Below, in pieces: positions 1 to 11,049 of a stretch of 64,000 bases of DNA. Under the pieces are notes generated by a model. The model was given only the letters and a program-made list of their open reading frames with translations. It searched no databases and was not told the origin of the DNA. The translations under genes and the position numbers were made by a program. Every line of letters starts with the position of its first letter. The first letter of the stretch is position 1. Origin of the DNA: Papaver somniferum (Eukaryota > Streptophyta > Magnoliopsida > Ranunculales > Papaveraceae); assembly GCF_003573695.1 (NCBI RefSeq), contig NC_039359.1:139463939-139527938 (forward strand), given 5' to 3'.

Positions 1-153
1 GGCAAGTTGAAGAGATGCAACAAGTTTCTCTTTTTCAACACGATAGTTGTTTATTTCTGATGAATGAGCCTTGACTAAACGCTTTTCTATGATTGAGTCT
101 TCTCTGAAAGTATCTTCAAGAGAACTATTTTTTTCACGCTGTAGAGTAGTTTC

Positions 154-447
154 TCAAACCAATAGTTCTATGTTGTTAGAGAGAGATTCAATGAAAATGA
201 AGAGTTCACGTTCCCTTTCAAGAGATTTCTCAAATTCATCAATAAGATGATCATTCTTTTCTTCAAGAATCTTATTAGAGGCTTGAAGGTCAGCACAATT
301 TTTTAATGATCTGGTGAGTTCCATTTTAGATTCTAATACGAGCTCACAAAACTTGTTTTTCCCTCGGGATTCGGAAGAATCTACTAAGGAGCTATCCTTT
401 GAGGCAAATCCAAGTTTTTTTTTGCAGTCAGAATCTGTGGAAGACAT
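154..447 (-). CDS. Coiled-coil gag-like ORF of a copia element
   Basis: This 97-residue frame starts about 95 bases after the primer-binding site on the minus strand, where a gag start is expected. It is highly charged. An N-terminal Ser/Asp/Lys part is followed from about residue 38 by a heptad-rich helix (ELTRSLKNCADLQASNK, then NDHLIDEFEKSLERERELF), which looks like a coiled coil. It lacks the N-terminal gag fold (FDGSNYLWWK type) seen in the copia element at 13497. It therefore probably represents only the coiled-coil tail of a gag in an internally deleted, non-autonomous copy. The frame stops before the window edge. The role is inferred from position only. Confidence 0.4.
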   Translation of the reverse strand: MSSTDSDCKKKLGFASKDSSLVDSSESRGKNKFCELVLESKMELTRSLKNCADLQASNKILEEKNDHLIDEFEKSLERERELFIFIESLSNNIELLV

Positions 448-540
448 ATCAATATGTGTTATCTTGCAAGATACTTCTTAGGTCCTCAGAACACAGATTG
501 CAACAAACACAGACTTATAAGGTCCTTAATGTGTTTGCCT

Positions 541-552
541 GCTCTGATACCA
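541..552 (-). other. Primer-binding site (initiator-Met tRNA type)
   Basis: The minus strand reads TGGTATCAGAGC two bases after the LTR end. This is the usual plant copia primer-binding site, complementary to the 3' end of initiator methionine tRNA. It fixes the LTR boundary and shows that the LTR to its right is a 5' LTR. Confidence 0.9.
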
Positions 553-554
553 AT

Positions 555-3060
555 TGAAAATGCGGGGGTCTAACAAACACACCCAACAATTCGTTAGGAC
601 TTATTCCAATATACTTTCTAGAGAATCAACTAGACAGTCAGACTAGATCTAGAGTAAAGTATATCAAAGTTTAATATCTCTAACTCTTAATTCAATCCGC
701 AATCAGAAAACAGAAATCTACGAGCCCGATTGAATAAGAGGAGTAACTTGAACGGTACCAAAGACCAATGTTCAAGTGTCAATCAATGTAAATCAACAAC
801 CAAAGGTTAGATATTCTAATTGATTGATCTTAACGCACAACTTGTGATATTTCAATTATATAACAAAATATAATGCGGAAAAGAAATAACACAGACACCA
901 GAATTTTGTTAACGAGGAAACAGCAAATGCAGAAAAACCTCGGGACCTAGTCCAGATTGAACACCACACTGTATTAAGATGCTACAGACACTAGCCTACT
1001 ACCAATTAACTTCGGACTAGACTGTAGTTGAACCCTAATCAATCTCATACTGATTCAAGGTACAGTTCGTCTCCTTATGTCTCTGATCCCATCAGGATAC
1101 TACGCACTTGATTCCGTTAGTTGATCTCACCCACAACCAAGAGTTGCTACGACCCAAAGTCGAAGACTTGATAGACAAAACTGTCTCACACAAAAAAAGT
1201 CTATAGGATTGAATAAATCTGTCTCTCACAGAAATACCCAAGAGTTTTTGTTCTGTCTTTTGATAAATCAAGGTGAACAAGAACCAATTGATAACTCAGA
1301 CTTATATTCCCGAAGAACAGCCTAGAATTATCAATCACCTCACAATAAACTTAATCGACTAGCGAAACAAGTTATTGTGGAATCACAAACGATGAAACGA
1401 AGTTTTTTGTGATTACTTTTCTATCTTACCTATCAGAGACATAAAATCTCGATCCAATTATTTCAATTGCACTCAACACGATAAAACAACAAGATCATAT
1501 CACGCAACTACAAAGATAATAGTTGGGTCTGGGCTTCACAACCCAATGAAGTCTTCAAGTCGTTAACCGACAGGGTCTCGAGAAGAAACCCAAGGTTTAA
1601 GGAGAATCGGCTCTAGTTATGCAACTAGTAACACACAGGAGGTGTGGGCATTAGGTTTCCCAGTTGCTAGAGTTCTCCTTTATATAGTTTTCAAATCAGG
1701 GTTTGCAATCCAAGTTACCTTGGTAACAAAGCATTCAATATTCACCATTAGATGAAAAACCTAATTCAACCAAGCTAATATGTTTCAACCGATACATCGA
1801 ACTTAGCTTGTTATAGACAAATGAAATGTACCCTCATTTAGGTTTATGTAACCGTACCTAAATGTGTACACCATGTTGGTTCACAAATAGTTAACTGAGG
1901 TTAGCCATATGATTACTCTCATATCAACCTTATTCATCTCAACCATAACTAGTTCAAATGACTCAAATGAAACTAGTTAAAGAGTTGTTCAATTGCTATA
2001 GAAAATACAATTGAAACCAAATCGGTTTGATTCACTTGAATCAATCATGAACATTATATCCACGGTTTGCAAATATTGCATTCCTTATGATTTAAATGTT
2101 TAAGTTCATGAACTGACCGATTTGACAAAGTAACCAGCTTAAGTATGCGTACGGGTACGCGTACTTATGCAACCGGATTTGAGTTTGTTTATTTTCCAAA
2201 CTCGGCAGAAATTTTCGGTTCGAAAACTTCCGCCAGTTAGCGTACGGGTACGCATACTTAAGGTGACTAGTTAAGAGTTTGTCAAAACCAAACTCAGCAG
2301 AAATTTTCGGTTCGAAAACTTCCACCAGTATGCGTACGGGTACGCATACTTAACCTGTCTCCTTCACCAATTTCGTATACACACATATGCATACTCTTGG
2401 CTCCCGGTTTATGGATTGATACACTAATGTGAGAACACACTATATATGCTTATATCCAAACATGGTTACATTCTCAACTCTTTATTTCAATCATTGAAAC
2501 ATTCTTCTATAATGACAATAGCCGTTTTCACACACTATCAGCATCATAGCAATTTTCAAGATATTGAAATAATCATTATCGAAACATTCCAAGTCTTACA
2601 CCAAATGATTGTATCACACAAACCATGTAATATGTTACTTGGCAATTTTCTCATGATATAAGATGAACTTGGTCGAAGCGAAAGCTTACCAACACATATT
2701 TCGAGAAATATGTAAGCGAGATATACTCAGCTCGAAATCTCAAATGTGTATAGAGAAAACTATATCGTAACACGACTTATGTCTCAATATAGGAGATAGT
2801 GGAAATAGACTTTCCAAGTGATAGATGAGTTCAAGTCTCCACATACCTTTTGTCGAAGAAGTTCCACAAGCTCCCCTTAGTAGTTCTTCGTCTTCAAATG
2901 ATGAACTTTGTGAAATCTAAGCTCAACTACACTATTTATGTCCTAGTCCGAGACATCTATAAATAGGCTAGAAATCAAGACTTATATTTTTGATTACTAA
3001 CATTGACAAACATGCTTGAGATAACAACGCATGCGAGTTCGACCGAGCAGTGCTCTAACA
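555..3060 (-). mobile_element. Copia 5' LTR, complete (2506 bp)
   Basis: On the minus strand it starts TGTTAGAGCACTGCTCGG and ends CCCGCATTTTCA, giving TG...CA termini, and the primer-binding site follows. It is collinear with the LTRs of the copia element at 11050-22059: same palindrome array in U3, same TATA region (CTATATAAAGG, about 1680-1690), same U5. It is inserted in a second copia LTR whose remnant resumes at 3061. The second target-duplication copy would lie left of the window. Confidence 0.92.
2143..2349. repeat. Iterated GTATGCGTAC palindromes in LTR U3
   Basis: Three near-palindromes of about 22 bp sit at 2143-2164, 2240-2258 and 2328-2349. The last has perfect 10-bp arms, GTATGCGTAC and GTACGCATAC, around GG. 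They are separated by a repeated spacer containing TTTTCGGTTCGAAAACTTCC. The same array is found at 11681-11830 and 20289-20438. CpG-rich palindrome clusters in the LTR cis-regulatory region are known from maize Sireviruses; a comparable role here is inference. Confidence 0.9.
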
Positions 3061-3352
3061 AATCTTAAACGACTTAAAAGATAAACGATAGAAATAGAAA
3101 CAAGTCAAGTCAGTATCACTAACCTCAAGTGGAGGAGGGTGTCTTCGTTGTAGTCGATACGTCTTCATGTTCTTCAGGTCTTCGGAGTAAACCTTGTAAG
3201 TATCAACATTCCTAGACTTTCTAGTCTAATCTAAAAAAAGTTGACTCTAGTAAATTTAATCAAGCGACTCTAATTGAGTTTTGCTACTAAAATAAGACAA
3301 CGAAACTTGACATACCAACACTTGGTGGGTTCAACCAAGAAATACTCTAACA
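3061..3352 (-). mobile_element. Copia LTR fragment, 5' end of U3
   Basis: The minus strand starts TGTTAGAGTATTTCTTGG at 3352 and runs collinearly with the first 290 bp of the LTR at 8677 (shared blocks such as GTCGCTTGATTA and AGTCTAGGAATGTTGA). It is cut at 3060 by the LTR at 555-3060. The remainder must lie beyond the left edge. Confidence 0.85.
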
Positions 3353-4534
3353 GTACCTGGCTTCACGAATCCCCAAAGCTAAGTGTTTTTGTCGTAGACC
3401 TAATTATATTTCCCATAATAAACCTAGGTCAATAGAGGATGACTCTAGCTATCGATTAAGACACAAATTGTCAGGGATTGAATTTCCCAGTTTCAAGAGC
3501 ATCTTTATTTATAGATGTTCAAGACTGAGGGTTGAGTAGAATTCAAGCTAAGATAACTTGAGATTCAAGAAAACACTTTCTATGTTTAGATGAAACTCTA
3601 GTTAGGGTTTCAAGTAAGCATGTGAGGATTAGTCTTGAAATCACATAAAAGAATATATACAGTGTTCCGGTTGCGAAACCATGTATAATGACCGTTCTTT
3701 GGCAAATATGCCTTATGAACTATAAACAATTTGATGTTTATCTAAACACTTAAGAATTTAATCATGATGCATATACACAAGTGCTTTAGTGATGAATGAT
3801 GTCTTAGTGGTGTTTATGCAATGCTTAATATATTTGAAAAAAATAAGTATTTAAGCATCTGCTACTATTTTACTGGGACCGTTGGTGAAAAAATTCGTGA
3901 ACTGTAAGGCATAGTTCACGAGTCAGGGTGTAACAGTTCGTGAACCAGCTTTGTAAACCCTACTCGGCTCGAGAAATTAGATGGACACGGTTTGTGAACC
4001 GGGTTTTCCAACTGTTAGCATTTTACATCAAGATTAAAAAATTCAGATCACCACGGTTCGTGAACTATACTGTTCTGAACTTGCGGTTTGCGAACTGGTC
4101 CGCAAACCTTTATGTATTTCGGAAACTCAGATATCTATTATTTGCAAGATGGTTCGCCAACCTACTCTAAGTGGAAATATCAGAAGTTCTGAATTTATCT
4201 CTTTGTTTCGAACTAATATTTCTAAGAACCTTTGAACACCCAATGCATGAATCATATTTCGAGATGTTTAACAAGACAAGTTTGACTCGAAATTTCTTCT
4301 TTGAAATAAATATACTAGAAGTCATATGACATACCATGTTGATGAAGTTCTCCAAATGTCTTCGTCAATCTTCAGTTTTCGAGGGTGATGTCTGATACTC
4401 AACTACCAAATTCTAAACCTAGTCTGACACTTGACTTAGTAGACTAGAAATCAAGATATAGTTTTGTTCAACTAACATTGACGACAAGCTTGAGATAACA
4501 AAACTTTTGAGTTTAACCGAGAAATGCTCTAACA
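3353..4534 (-). mobile_element. Copia 3' LTR, partial, of a second subfamily
   Basis: The minus strand starts TGTTAGAGCATTTCTCGG at 4534, immediately after a polypurine tract, so this is a 3' LTR. It matches the LTR copy at about 5674-7944 and carries the same TTCGTGAAC-type palindromes (about 3893-4170). It is interrupted at 3352 by the LTR fragment to its left. Its R-U5 part would be left of the window. Confidence 0.85.
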
Positions 4535-5204
4535 ATCTCCCCCTTTGTCAATTTTAGTGACAAAATTAATCAATACTTTTGGATTCAAAATAAAATGATC
4601 TTTCAGGTTTTAATCCACTATTCTTGATTTCCTTGGTTCTTCAACAAGCTCTTGAATTCGTCATACTTCAAGTTCTTTTATGGTTTTGCATGTGTTCGTT
4701 CAGCACCTTTGTAATTGAAGATCCATAGAAATAACAATTTGTGTGAATACTCCAAAAGAGCTTTAATAGAATGAGAAATCACTCTACTCAATAGTTGTTA
4801 TACAGAAACATGGTATTGTTTCTTTCCTCAAATTTCAATTGCACCTCAGCTTTGAAGTACTACTACGGTGATATGTTCCCCCTAGTCAATCCATACATCT
4901 TTTTCAAAACAGGTGAGACCTATAGATCATAATATACTCCCCCTTACATAATGCTCCAAAAAGCCATATGTTGTAGTAAGATATTACTTAATAATTCTCC
5001 CCCTTTTTGTTAACAAAATTGGCAAAGGCGAAAAACAAAGATTATTGAACCGTAAACCCTAATTTCTGAGGAGTATCTTCTAAATGGAATTAAAGTTCCT
5101 CTAGAGGATTTTCAAGAGCATCTTATAAAGAGAATAAGGGTTCTGCTAGAAGGTTTACAAGAGGAATTTCTAAAGAGAATTGGCTTCTGCTAGGATTTCT
5201 ACAG
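4535..5204 (-). mobile_element. Copia 3' internal end with serial polypurine tracts
   Basis: On the minus strand a polypurine tract (GACAAAGGGGGAGAT, 4535-4549) abuts the LTR. Further GGGGGA-type tracts occur at 4877-4884, 4938-4946 and 4997-5008. The same serial arrangement occurs on the plus strand at 16746-17173. Multiple polypurine tracts before the 3' LTR are a reported trait of Sirevirus-lineage copia elements. No coding sequence is recognisable here. Confidence 0.7.
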
Positions 5205-5673
5205 GTGCACGAATATAACTGAAGCAGGTATTATATCTAGTCCAAAATTGTAGGTAATTGGTGTAACAGCTTAAATCAGTGAGTGTTCAATGTGGACTAG
5301 GTCCCGGGCTTTTTCTACAAGATTATAGTTTTCCTCGTTAACAAAAATCTCTGGTGTCTGTGTTATTTCTTTTTCACATTATATTGTTTTATCTTTATAA
5401 CTGAAATATCACAGGTTATACGTATCTAAACCTAGATAGTATTATCTCAACTGTAAAGAACCTATAAGATTCGTTCTTGTTGAATTCGTATCTTGAAATA
5501 TAGATTACAAGACTTGTTCTTGTTGGAGTCAGTTCGTGAACAGTTCCGGTACATACTAGGTTTAACTTGTTAAAACAATCTTAAATACAGTTTCGTAAAC
5601 GAATGTGTATATTATACAAGGATTGGCTATATAGGTTCCTGAACGAAAAAGTTGGTGGTGTACTAGTTACCCT
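5205..5673 (+). mobile_element. Copia LTR fragment, R-U5 end
   Basis: It contains the U5 signature shared by every copia LTR in the window (GACTAGGTCCCGG, then TTTCCTCGTTAACAAAA and the ATATCACAGGTT block) and ends CTCTCATTTTCA, like the other LTR ends. No primer-binding site follows, so it is a truncated or solo remnant. The left boundary is approximate. Confidence 0.75.
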
Positions 5674-7119
5674 CTCATTTTCACCTAATATAAACTCAAG
5701 TATACCAACTTAATGGTCCTTGACAATATGTATATATATAGAGTTTGTATTTTTATCTTTTCTCAATCACAAAGTCTGGACAACGGAGTCCATGAATCTG
5801 ATTGTTAAGAAGAGTACTTAGACAATCCCAAAAATCAATAATCAATATCAATCAAGTCGTATCCAAATATTCCAATCGGAATTCTATCAAGTACGAAACT
5901 TGACATATATCTTTCAAGATTCGAATTTTACAAGAACGAGTCTCGTAATTGATCATAAATAATATGGATGTACATACTTAGATTGAATATGTACTACTTG
6001 TATAAATCCAATTATAAATATAAACAATATAATGCGGAAAGGGAAAAACACAAGCACCATAAGTTTTGTAAACGACGAGATCACAATAGCAGAAAACCCC
6101 GGGACCTTGTCCAGATTTGAATGTCAAACTGTATTATGCCGCTACAGATACTAGCTTACTATCATACTTTGGATTAGAATGTAGTTGAGACCAAATCCAC
6201 CCTCCAACCGATTCAGTTACAGTCGTTCTCCTTATGTTTCTTGAACATCGCAACGCTCTACGCAATTGATTCACTCAGCTGACGTCCTTTACAGCCTAAG
6301 AGTTGCTTCAACCTAAGTGAAGAATTTTGATACCAATATTCTTCTAACAAATAAGCCTATTTGATTTCCCTTTAGATCAAAGATCAAGGCTTGGAAATCT
6401 GTTTGCAATAGACAAAGATAGCAAAGCGCAGAATCCAGAACACTTACACTCAGTTATCTGAGAAGCCTGGGTCTTTAACGACCTCTCAAGAACAATCTTG
6501 AACTAATCAATTAAGAGAAATTTTCCGATATCTATTTTGAGGAATCACAAAGTCTGGGACGAAGAGAATTTTGCGATTTCTATCGATCTTTCCTGAAAGA
6601 GATTACTAAACCTATATAACAGAATAACAAGTTTAGGGTACATGAACTATCAAGTTAAAAGATACTCGGACCTGGCTTCACGAATCCCCAAAGAGAATTC
6701 TTTTAGTCGTAGACCTAGTAATGTTTCCCAGTTGAAAGAACATCTCTATATATAACTATTCAAGACTGAGGGTTGCTTAGAATTCAAGCTAAGATAACTT
6801 GAGATTCAAGCAAACACTTTCTCTGTTTAGATAAAACATAAGGGTTTCAAATAAGCATGTGAGAATTAGTATTGAAATCACATAGAAGAATATACACAGT
6901 GGCCCGGTTATGGAACCATGTATAATGATCGTTCTTTGGCAAATATGCGAACTATAAGCATTTTAATGTTCATTTAAACATTTAAGAATTTATACACATA
7001 CACAAGTATTTTAGTGATCAATCATGTCTTAGAGGTGTTTATGAGAGTCATTGCAATGCTAAACATATTTTAAAAAATAAGTCTTTAAGCATCTGCTAAT
7101 GTTTTACTATGATCGTTGG

Positions 7120-7345
7120 TGAAACGGTTCGTGAACCGTAAGGCATAGTTTACGAGTCAGCGTACAACGGTTCGTGAACCGTGTCTAACAACCTTACTCC
7201 GCTAAAGAACTCAGATGGGCACGGTTCGTGAACTGGGGTTTACCAACTGTTAGCGTTATCCTTTTACACCAATATTAAAAATTCAGATCACCACGGTTCG
7301 TGAACTATCCCGTTCTGAACTTGCGGTTTGCGAAATGGTTCGTTA
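7120..7345. repeat. Iterated ACGGTTCGTGAACCGT palindromes
   Basis: Two identical 16-bp inverted repeats (7-bp arms around GT) lie at 7124-7139 and 7167-7182. Degraded copies are near 7221, 7293 and 7323. This is the same LTR position as the GTATGCGTAC array of the other subfamily, but the motif is different. A decayed copy of the array occurs at about 3893-4170. Confidence 0.85.
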
Positions 7346-7370
7346 ACCTTGCTGTATTTCAGAAACTTAG

Positions 7371-7375
<5 letters not shown>

Positions 7376-7414
<39 letters not shown>
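7376..7414. repeat. (TA)n microsatellite
   Basis: About 39 bases of uninterrupted alternating T and A inside the U3 of the minus-strand copia LTR, absent from the related LTR at 3353-4534. It is a post-insertion expansion. Confidence 0.95.
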
Positions 7415-7416
<2 letters not shown>

Positions 7417-7944
7417 TTTGCGAGATTTTTTTTCAATCTACCCTGATTCGAAATATCAGAACTTCTGAATTTATCTCTTTGATGTTTGAAACATTCCCAA
7501 ATGATACTTGGGAAATTTTCAAATGATCCACAAATTAATTCTTGAACAATAAGTTGTTTCGAAATAATATTATTAAGGACCTTTGAACATCGAATGCTTG
7601 AATCGTATTTTGAGATGTTTAACAAGACAAGCTTGACTCGAATTTTTTTCTTTGCAATAAATATACTAAAATCATATGATATAGTCCTCAAATACATAGA
7701 ATGGTAAGATAGTGAGTAAATAGAATGATTCAGTCTTCACATACCTTATGGATGAAGTTCTCCAAATGTCTTTGTCGATCTTCAGTTTTCGAGGGCAATG
7801 TCTGATACTTCACTACCAAATTCTAAACCTAGTCCAAGACTTTTCTTACTGGACTAGAATTCAAGATATAATTATTTTCAACTAACATTGACAACAAGCT
7901 TGAGATAGCAAAACTTGTAGGTTAAACCGAGCAATGATCTAACA

Positions 7945-8298
7945 TGAGGTTCCCATGAGAGATTATCATCCACATGTTGGTTGTTGACTTAAGTCCTGAA
8001 CATCGTTGTGAGAAGAAGCATATATAGTAGGACTAGAAAAAAAAGTTAGTTCCAACTATGACCATTTCAATTCTCACCTTAGTTTTCTCGGTAAGAAATT
8101 TATTCCATGCTTTCCGGATTGCCCGGAATAGATTGCCTCCCAAACAAAAGGTGTAATCTTCATCATTCAAGTGCAACCAGGAAGAAATACATTGTTATAC
8201 GGTGGCTGAAGAATTTCTCTCAAATTTGTCGCTTAAGGGGAGGGAAGCAAATGAAATAACTCGAGGAAGCTTGTAGTGAAAAAACATATGATTAAAAT
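7945..8298. other. Unclassified 354-bp gap between LTRs
   Basis: This lies between the minus-strand LTR ending at 7944 and the plus-strand LTR starting at 8299. It has no LTR signature, no repeat shared with the rest of the window and no convincing reading frame. It may be a surviving scrap of the original target DNA or of an unrecognised element. Confidence 0.5.
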
Positions 8299-8394
8299 TG
8301 TTAGAGCATCGCTCGGTTGAACTCGCTCGTGTTGTTATCTCAAGCTTGTTTTCAATGTTAGATGTACAAAAATATATCTTGATTTCTAGTCTAC
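8299..8394 (+). mobile_element. Outermost copia 5' LTR, first 96 bp
   Basis: It starts TGTTAGAGCATCGCTCGG, like the other LTRs, and breaks at CTTGATTTCTAGTCTA. The expected continuation of the LTR (the AAGTCTCG...ATTAG region) resumes near 53928, and the LTR ends at 56390 with a primer-binding site at 56393. All of 8395-53927 is therefore later insertion. The five bases before the LTR are AAAAT; no partner copy was found in the window. Confidence 0.75.
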
Positions 8395-8676
8395 TACTAC
8401 ATCAAAATCAGGGTTTTGCAACGGTTTTGTATATTTGCGAAACGGGGTTGCAACGGCAACCAGTCGATGCGAAACACGGTGTTGCAGTTTTTCGCAACGG
8501 CAGACGCAACGCCTGAGTCGTAACAGCTTATTGCCGTTGCCAAATTTTTTATTTGTAACTGTTGACTGTTGTTACGGAATTTTTTGTGCACAAAAAAAAA
8601 ACGGCTTCATCCCTAGCCATGGCTAGGAATGAAGCCATTTACAAAATCTATATTCCCAATATCAAAAAATTAAATT
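8395..8676 (+). mobile_element. CACTA-like transposon end fragment
   Basis: It begins ACTACATCAAAATCAGGG and is followed by many direct and inverted copies of GCAACGG (8416-8550), as in the terminal and subterminal repeats of plant CACTA elements. Its first base does not match the canonical C. It was cut by the copia LTR at 8677 and continues for about 115 bp after 53811. No second terminus is visible, so the assignment is tentative. Near its right end lies a 36-bp palindrome (8603-8638). Confidence 0.45.
8603..8638. repeat. 36-bp near-perfect palindrome
   Basis: Arms GGCTTCATCCCTAGCCAT and ATGGCTAGGAATGAAGCC meet at CCATGG with one mismatch and no loop. The palindrome follows a run of nine or more A residues and is not explained by any coding sequence. 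Confidence 0.9.
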
Positions 8677-9910
8677 TGTTAGAGCATAGCTCGGTTGAAC
8701 TCACCAAGCGTTGGTATGTCAAGTTTGGTTGTCATATTTTAGTGTCAAAACTCATCTAAAGTCGCTTGATTACATACTAGAGTCAACTTCGTTTAGGTTA
8801 GACTAGGAAGTCTAGGAATGTTGAGACATACAAGTAGTACTCCGAAGCCTGAAGAATGTGAATAAGTAACGAACTACAACGACGACATCATCCTTTCACT
8901 TGAGGTTAGTAATATTGACTTGAACTGTTTCATTCCTAACGTATCTTTCAAGTCGTGCTATATTGGAAACATAATTTTGAATCTGTATATACTGTACATA
9001 TTGTATAATATTCTAGTAATGTGACATGGTCATATTTGTATTATCATAGTATTAGGGAATTAAGCTACGAAGTATAACGCTTATCTTTTGAACTTCGTAG
9101 ATATGACATCGACATAATCTTGTATATACTGTTATGATTATGTGAATGGGTTATGGTGAAGATTTCATCCTAGGAAACAATGTTTTACATTTGTTTAAAG
9201 GAAGTACATTCATTAACTTGTTCTATGAATCTAAAGGGAAATCATTAGGCTTATTGGTACGGGTATTCATTGCAAATATTTGGATTGCCAATATGTGTGA
9301 GATGGTAGAACCGATCGTAACTATGTTATGTATCTGGGTATAACTAATCACAATGCCAGACTTATGATTTGGTATGACTAGTTTTTATTAATTGGTATAA
9401 CCGATCCTAAGTAATCACACTGAGATGGTATGATCGATACTTGTAATTAGTGTGACAGATCCTAGTAATTGGTGTGACCGATCACAGGGTATTGTGTAAT
9501 CGATCCTTGTAATTGGTAACCGGTCCTGGTAATTGGTGTAACCGATCCTGGTAACTGGTGTTCCCGATCACAAGCAATACCATGGGAATATGGTAACCGA
9601 TCCTGGTAACTTGTGTGACCAATCACAAGTATTTCCATATTGAGGTATAACCGATCCTAGTGATTGATAGAACAAATTGAACCCATGTATGTGATTTGAT
9701 ATTTGATCAATCACATAGTTATCTTGGAATACAGGTGAACAAATTCTAAACTTGTTAGAATAAGGATTTACAATGAAGAGATGTCAACATACTTTGAACA
9801 CGTACAGTAACGCTTATCATTTATTGTTCAAAGATATTCCTTAGTACTCAAGGAGATCTTGTGCCGAAATAAATTGAGAATCTTTTAATTAAGGTTTTTG
9901 GTTTTATATG
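8677..9910 (+). mobile_element. Copia LTR (third subfamily), left part
   Basis: It starts TGTTAGAGCATAGCTCGG and carries its own U3 repeat array (9306-9670). The sequence breaks after ATATG at 9910 and resumes after the second ATATG at 52334. The rejoined LTR of about 2.71 kb ends at 53811 in CATTTTTTCA. Flanks are AAATT (8672-8676) and AAATC (53812-53816), a probable target duplication with one later change. It looks like a solo LTR, because neither a primer-binding site nor an internal region follows. Confidence 0.85.
9306..9670. repeat. Iterated ACCGATC repeat array in LTR U3
   Basis: About a dozen degenerate units of the form GGTAATTGGTGTGACCGATC alternate with a GTAACCGATCCTGG version, so that GATC-centred half-palindromes recur every 20-40 bp. 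The array occupies the same U3 interval as the GTATGCGTAC and TTCGTGAAC arrays of the sister subfamilies but has an unrelated motif. Confidence 0.85.
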
Positions 9911-11049
9911 TGATGTGATTTTAGATAGTGGTAAATAAAGTGTTCGATTCTCAGACTTTTTGAGATTGGGTTTAAGACTTAAAAATAAAAATAAAAGAAA
10001 TATATACAAAGGTTTGTCACAATATCAAGAGATACTAGGACTTCGGAGTCCACCATTAATCACATTCAATTGGTTCATATAATGACTCACAACAATTCTA
10101 GCTCTTTTTATGGACTCTATTTCTTTGCCAAAGTAGATTTCTAAAATATTAGATGTAAATCACAAGCATGGTATATCAAGATCTCTTACGTCTAAGCATA
10201 CACCATCAAAAGAAATCACAACTAATCAATGAATCAATTGAATCAAGTGCAAAAAGTCATAAAGAATCAAATATAGTTACCAAAAAATTGCGAAATAAGG
10301 CTTTCTCCATCGTCCCAGTGTTGGGGTTTAGCTCCTCATGGTAAAAACACGCTCAAAATAATAAATCATGCCTCAAAAGGTGTTTTTATTGAAGAAAATA
10401 TATAACTCAACGAATCTGCAACGCTGTATTGGCGTACAGAGTTCACTGTTACAAGGAATAGTTGTTGAAAGAATAAAATTTAGTCACTGGAAGTCTTTAG
10501 CAAATAATTACGCCAACTAACTTCTGCAGTTCAATATACGCCTGCTTATGTGACACACTTCTTCCATCTCATGTTCTTCAGCTTGCTTTGTTCACAGCAG
10601 CAGAGAAGAATCTCTGCAACTACTTCTTCTCGGATCTATAGCCTCTGCTAACTACCCCTAGCTCTCGAAAATCGTTCTTGAGACTCCCAAAAGCCTTTAT
10701 ATACACCATGGGCCGAGTATCTTGCTTTAATTTTTTTTTCTCTCCCACAAGTCACAGACTTTCTTTCTCTTTTTCTTCTCCATGTACGCATCTGGGTTGT
10801 TCAATTCTTTCTCACACTCTCTTCATGACGTAATAAAATCCTTCAAAGAAGATATCTTCCCTTTAATCCCATGTACTTTCCGTACAGAGCTAAGATTCTT
10901 ATTCTGTTTCCGTTAATAAACTATTCTTCCCGGTTTCCGACGATATGAAGATTTGATCTCTATTTTAGTTCCAACACGTCAGTCATCCCTGTCTTGTCGC
11001 AACAGACTCAAACCAATCCAAACTCAACCCAAAATTCTGACAAAAACTC
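9911..11049 (-). mobile_element. 3' LTR of the Tat-like element, part 1
   Basis: It is collinear with 50615 onward (for example TAGATAGTGGTAAATAAAGTG and CAATTGGTTCATATAATGACT). On the minus strand a TATA box (TATATAAAG) lies at 10697-10704, and the related LTR has one near 51419. It is cut after AACTC at 11049 by the copia element. The uninterrupted counterpart near 51770 shows what the empty site looked like. Confidence 0.9.

Larger units (their letters stand above)
1..554 (-). mobile_element. Ty1/copia internal region, 5' end (truncated by window edge)
   Basis: Read on the minus strand, this follows directly from the LTR ending at 555. It opens with a primer-binding site and then a leader that matches, in wording and order, the leader of the plus-strand copia element at 13431 (a stretch resembling AAGTCTGTGTTTGT occurs in both). 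The rest of the element lies left of the window, so its length, coding capacity and 3' LTR cannot be judged. Confidence 0.85.
5674..7944 (-). mobile_element. Copia LTR, nearly complete, second subfamily
   Basis: The minus strand starts TGTTAGATCATTGCTCGG at 7944 and runs through U3, palindromes, a TATA region and U5 toward about 5700. It is collinear with 3353-4534 (for example ACCTGGCTTCACGAATCCCC near 6670). No polypurine tract lies to its right, so it is not the 3' LTR of an intact element. The left end lacks a clear TGAAAA terminus and is uncertain by about 100 bp. Confidence 0.75.

Noticed and set aside
7120..7345. CRISPR-like array of palindromic repeats
   Set aside because: Repeats are short, variable, without unique spacers of uniform length, and sit in a plant LTR.
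8160..8290. Exon-like frame (TVAEEFLSNLSLKGREANE)
   Set aside because: It is short, with no homology I can recall and no splice context. It could be chance.
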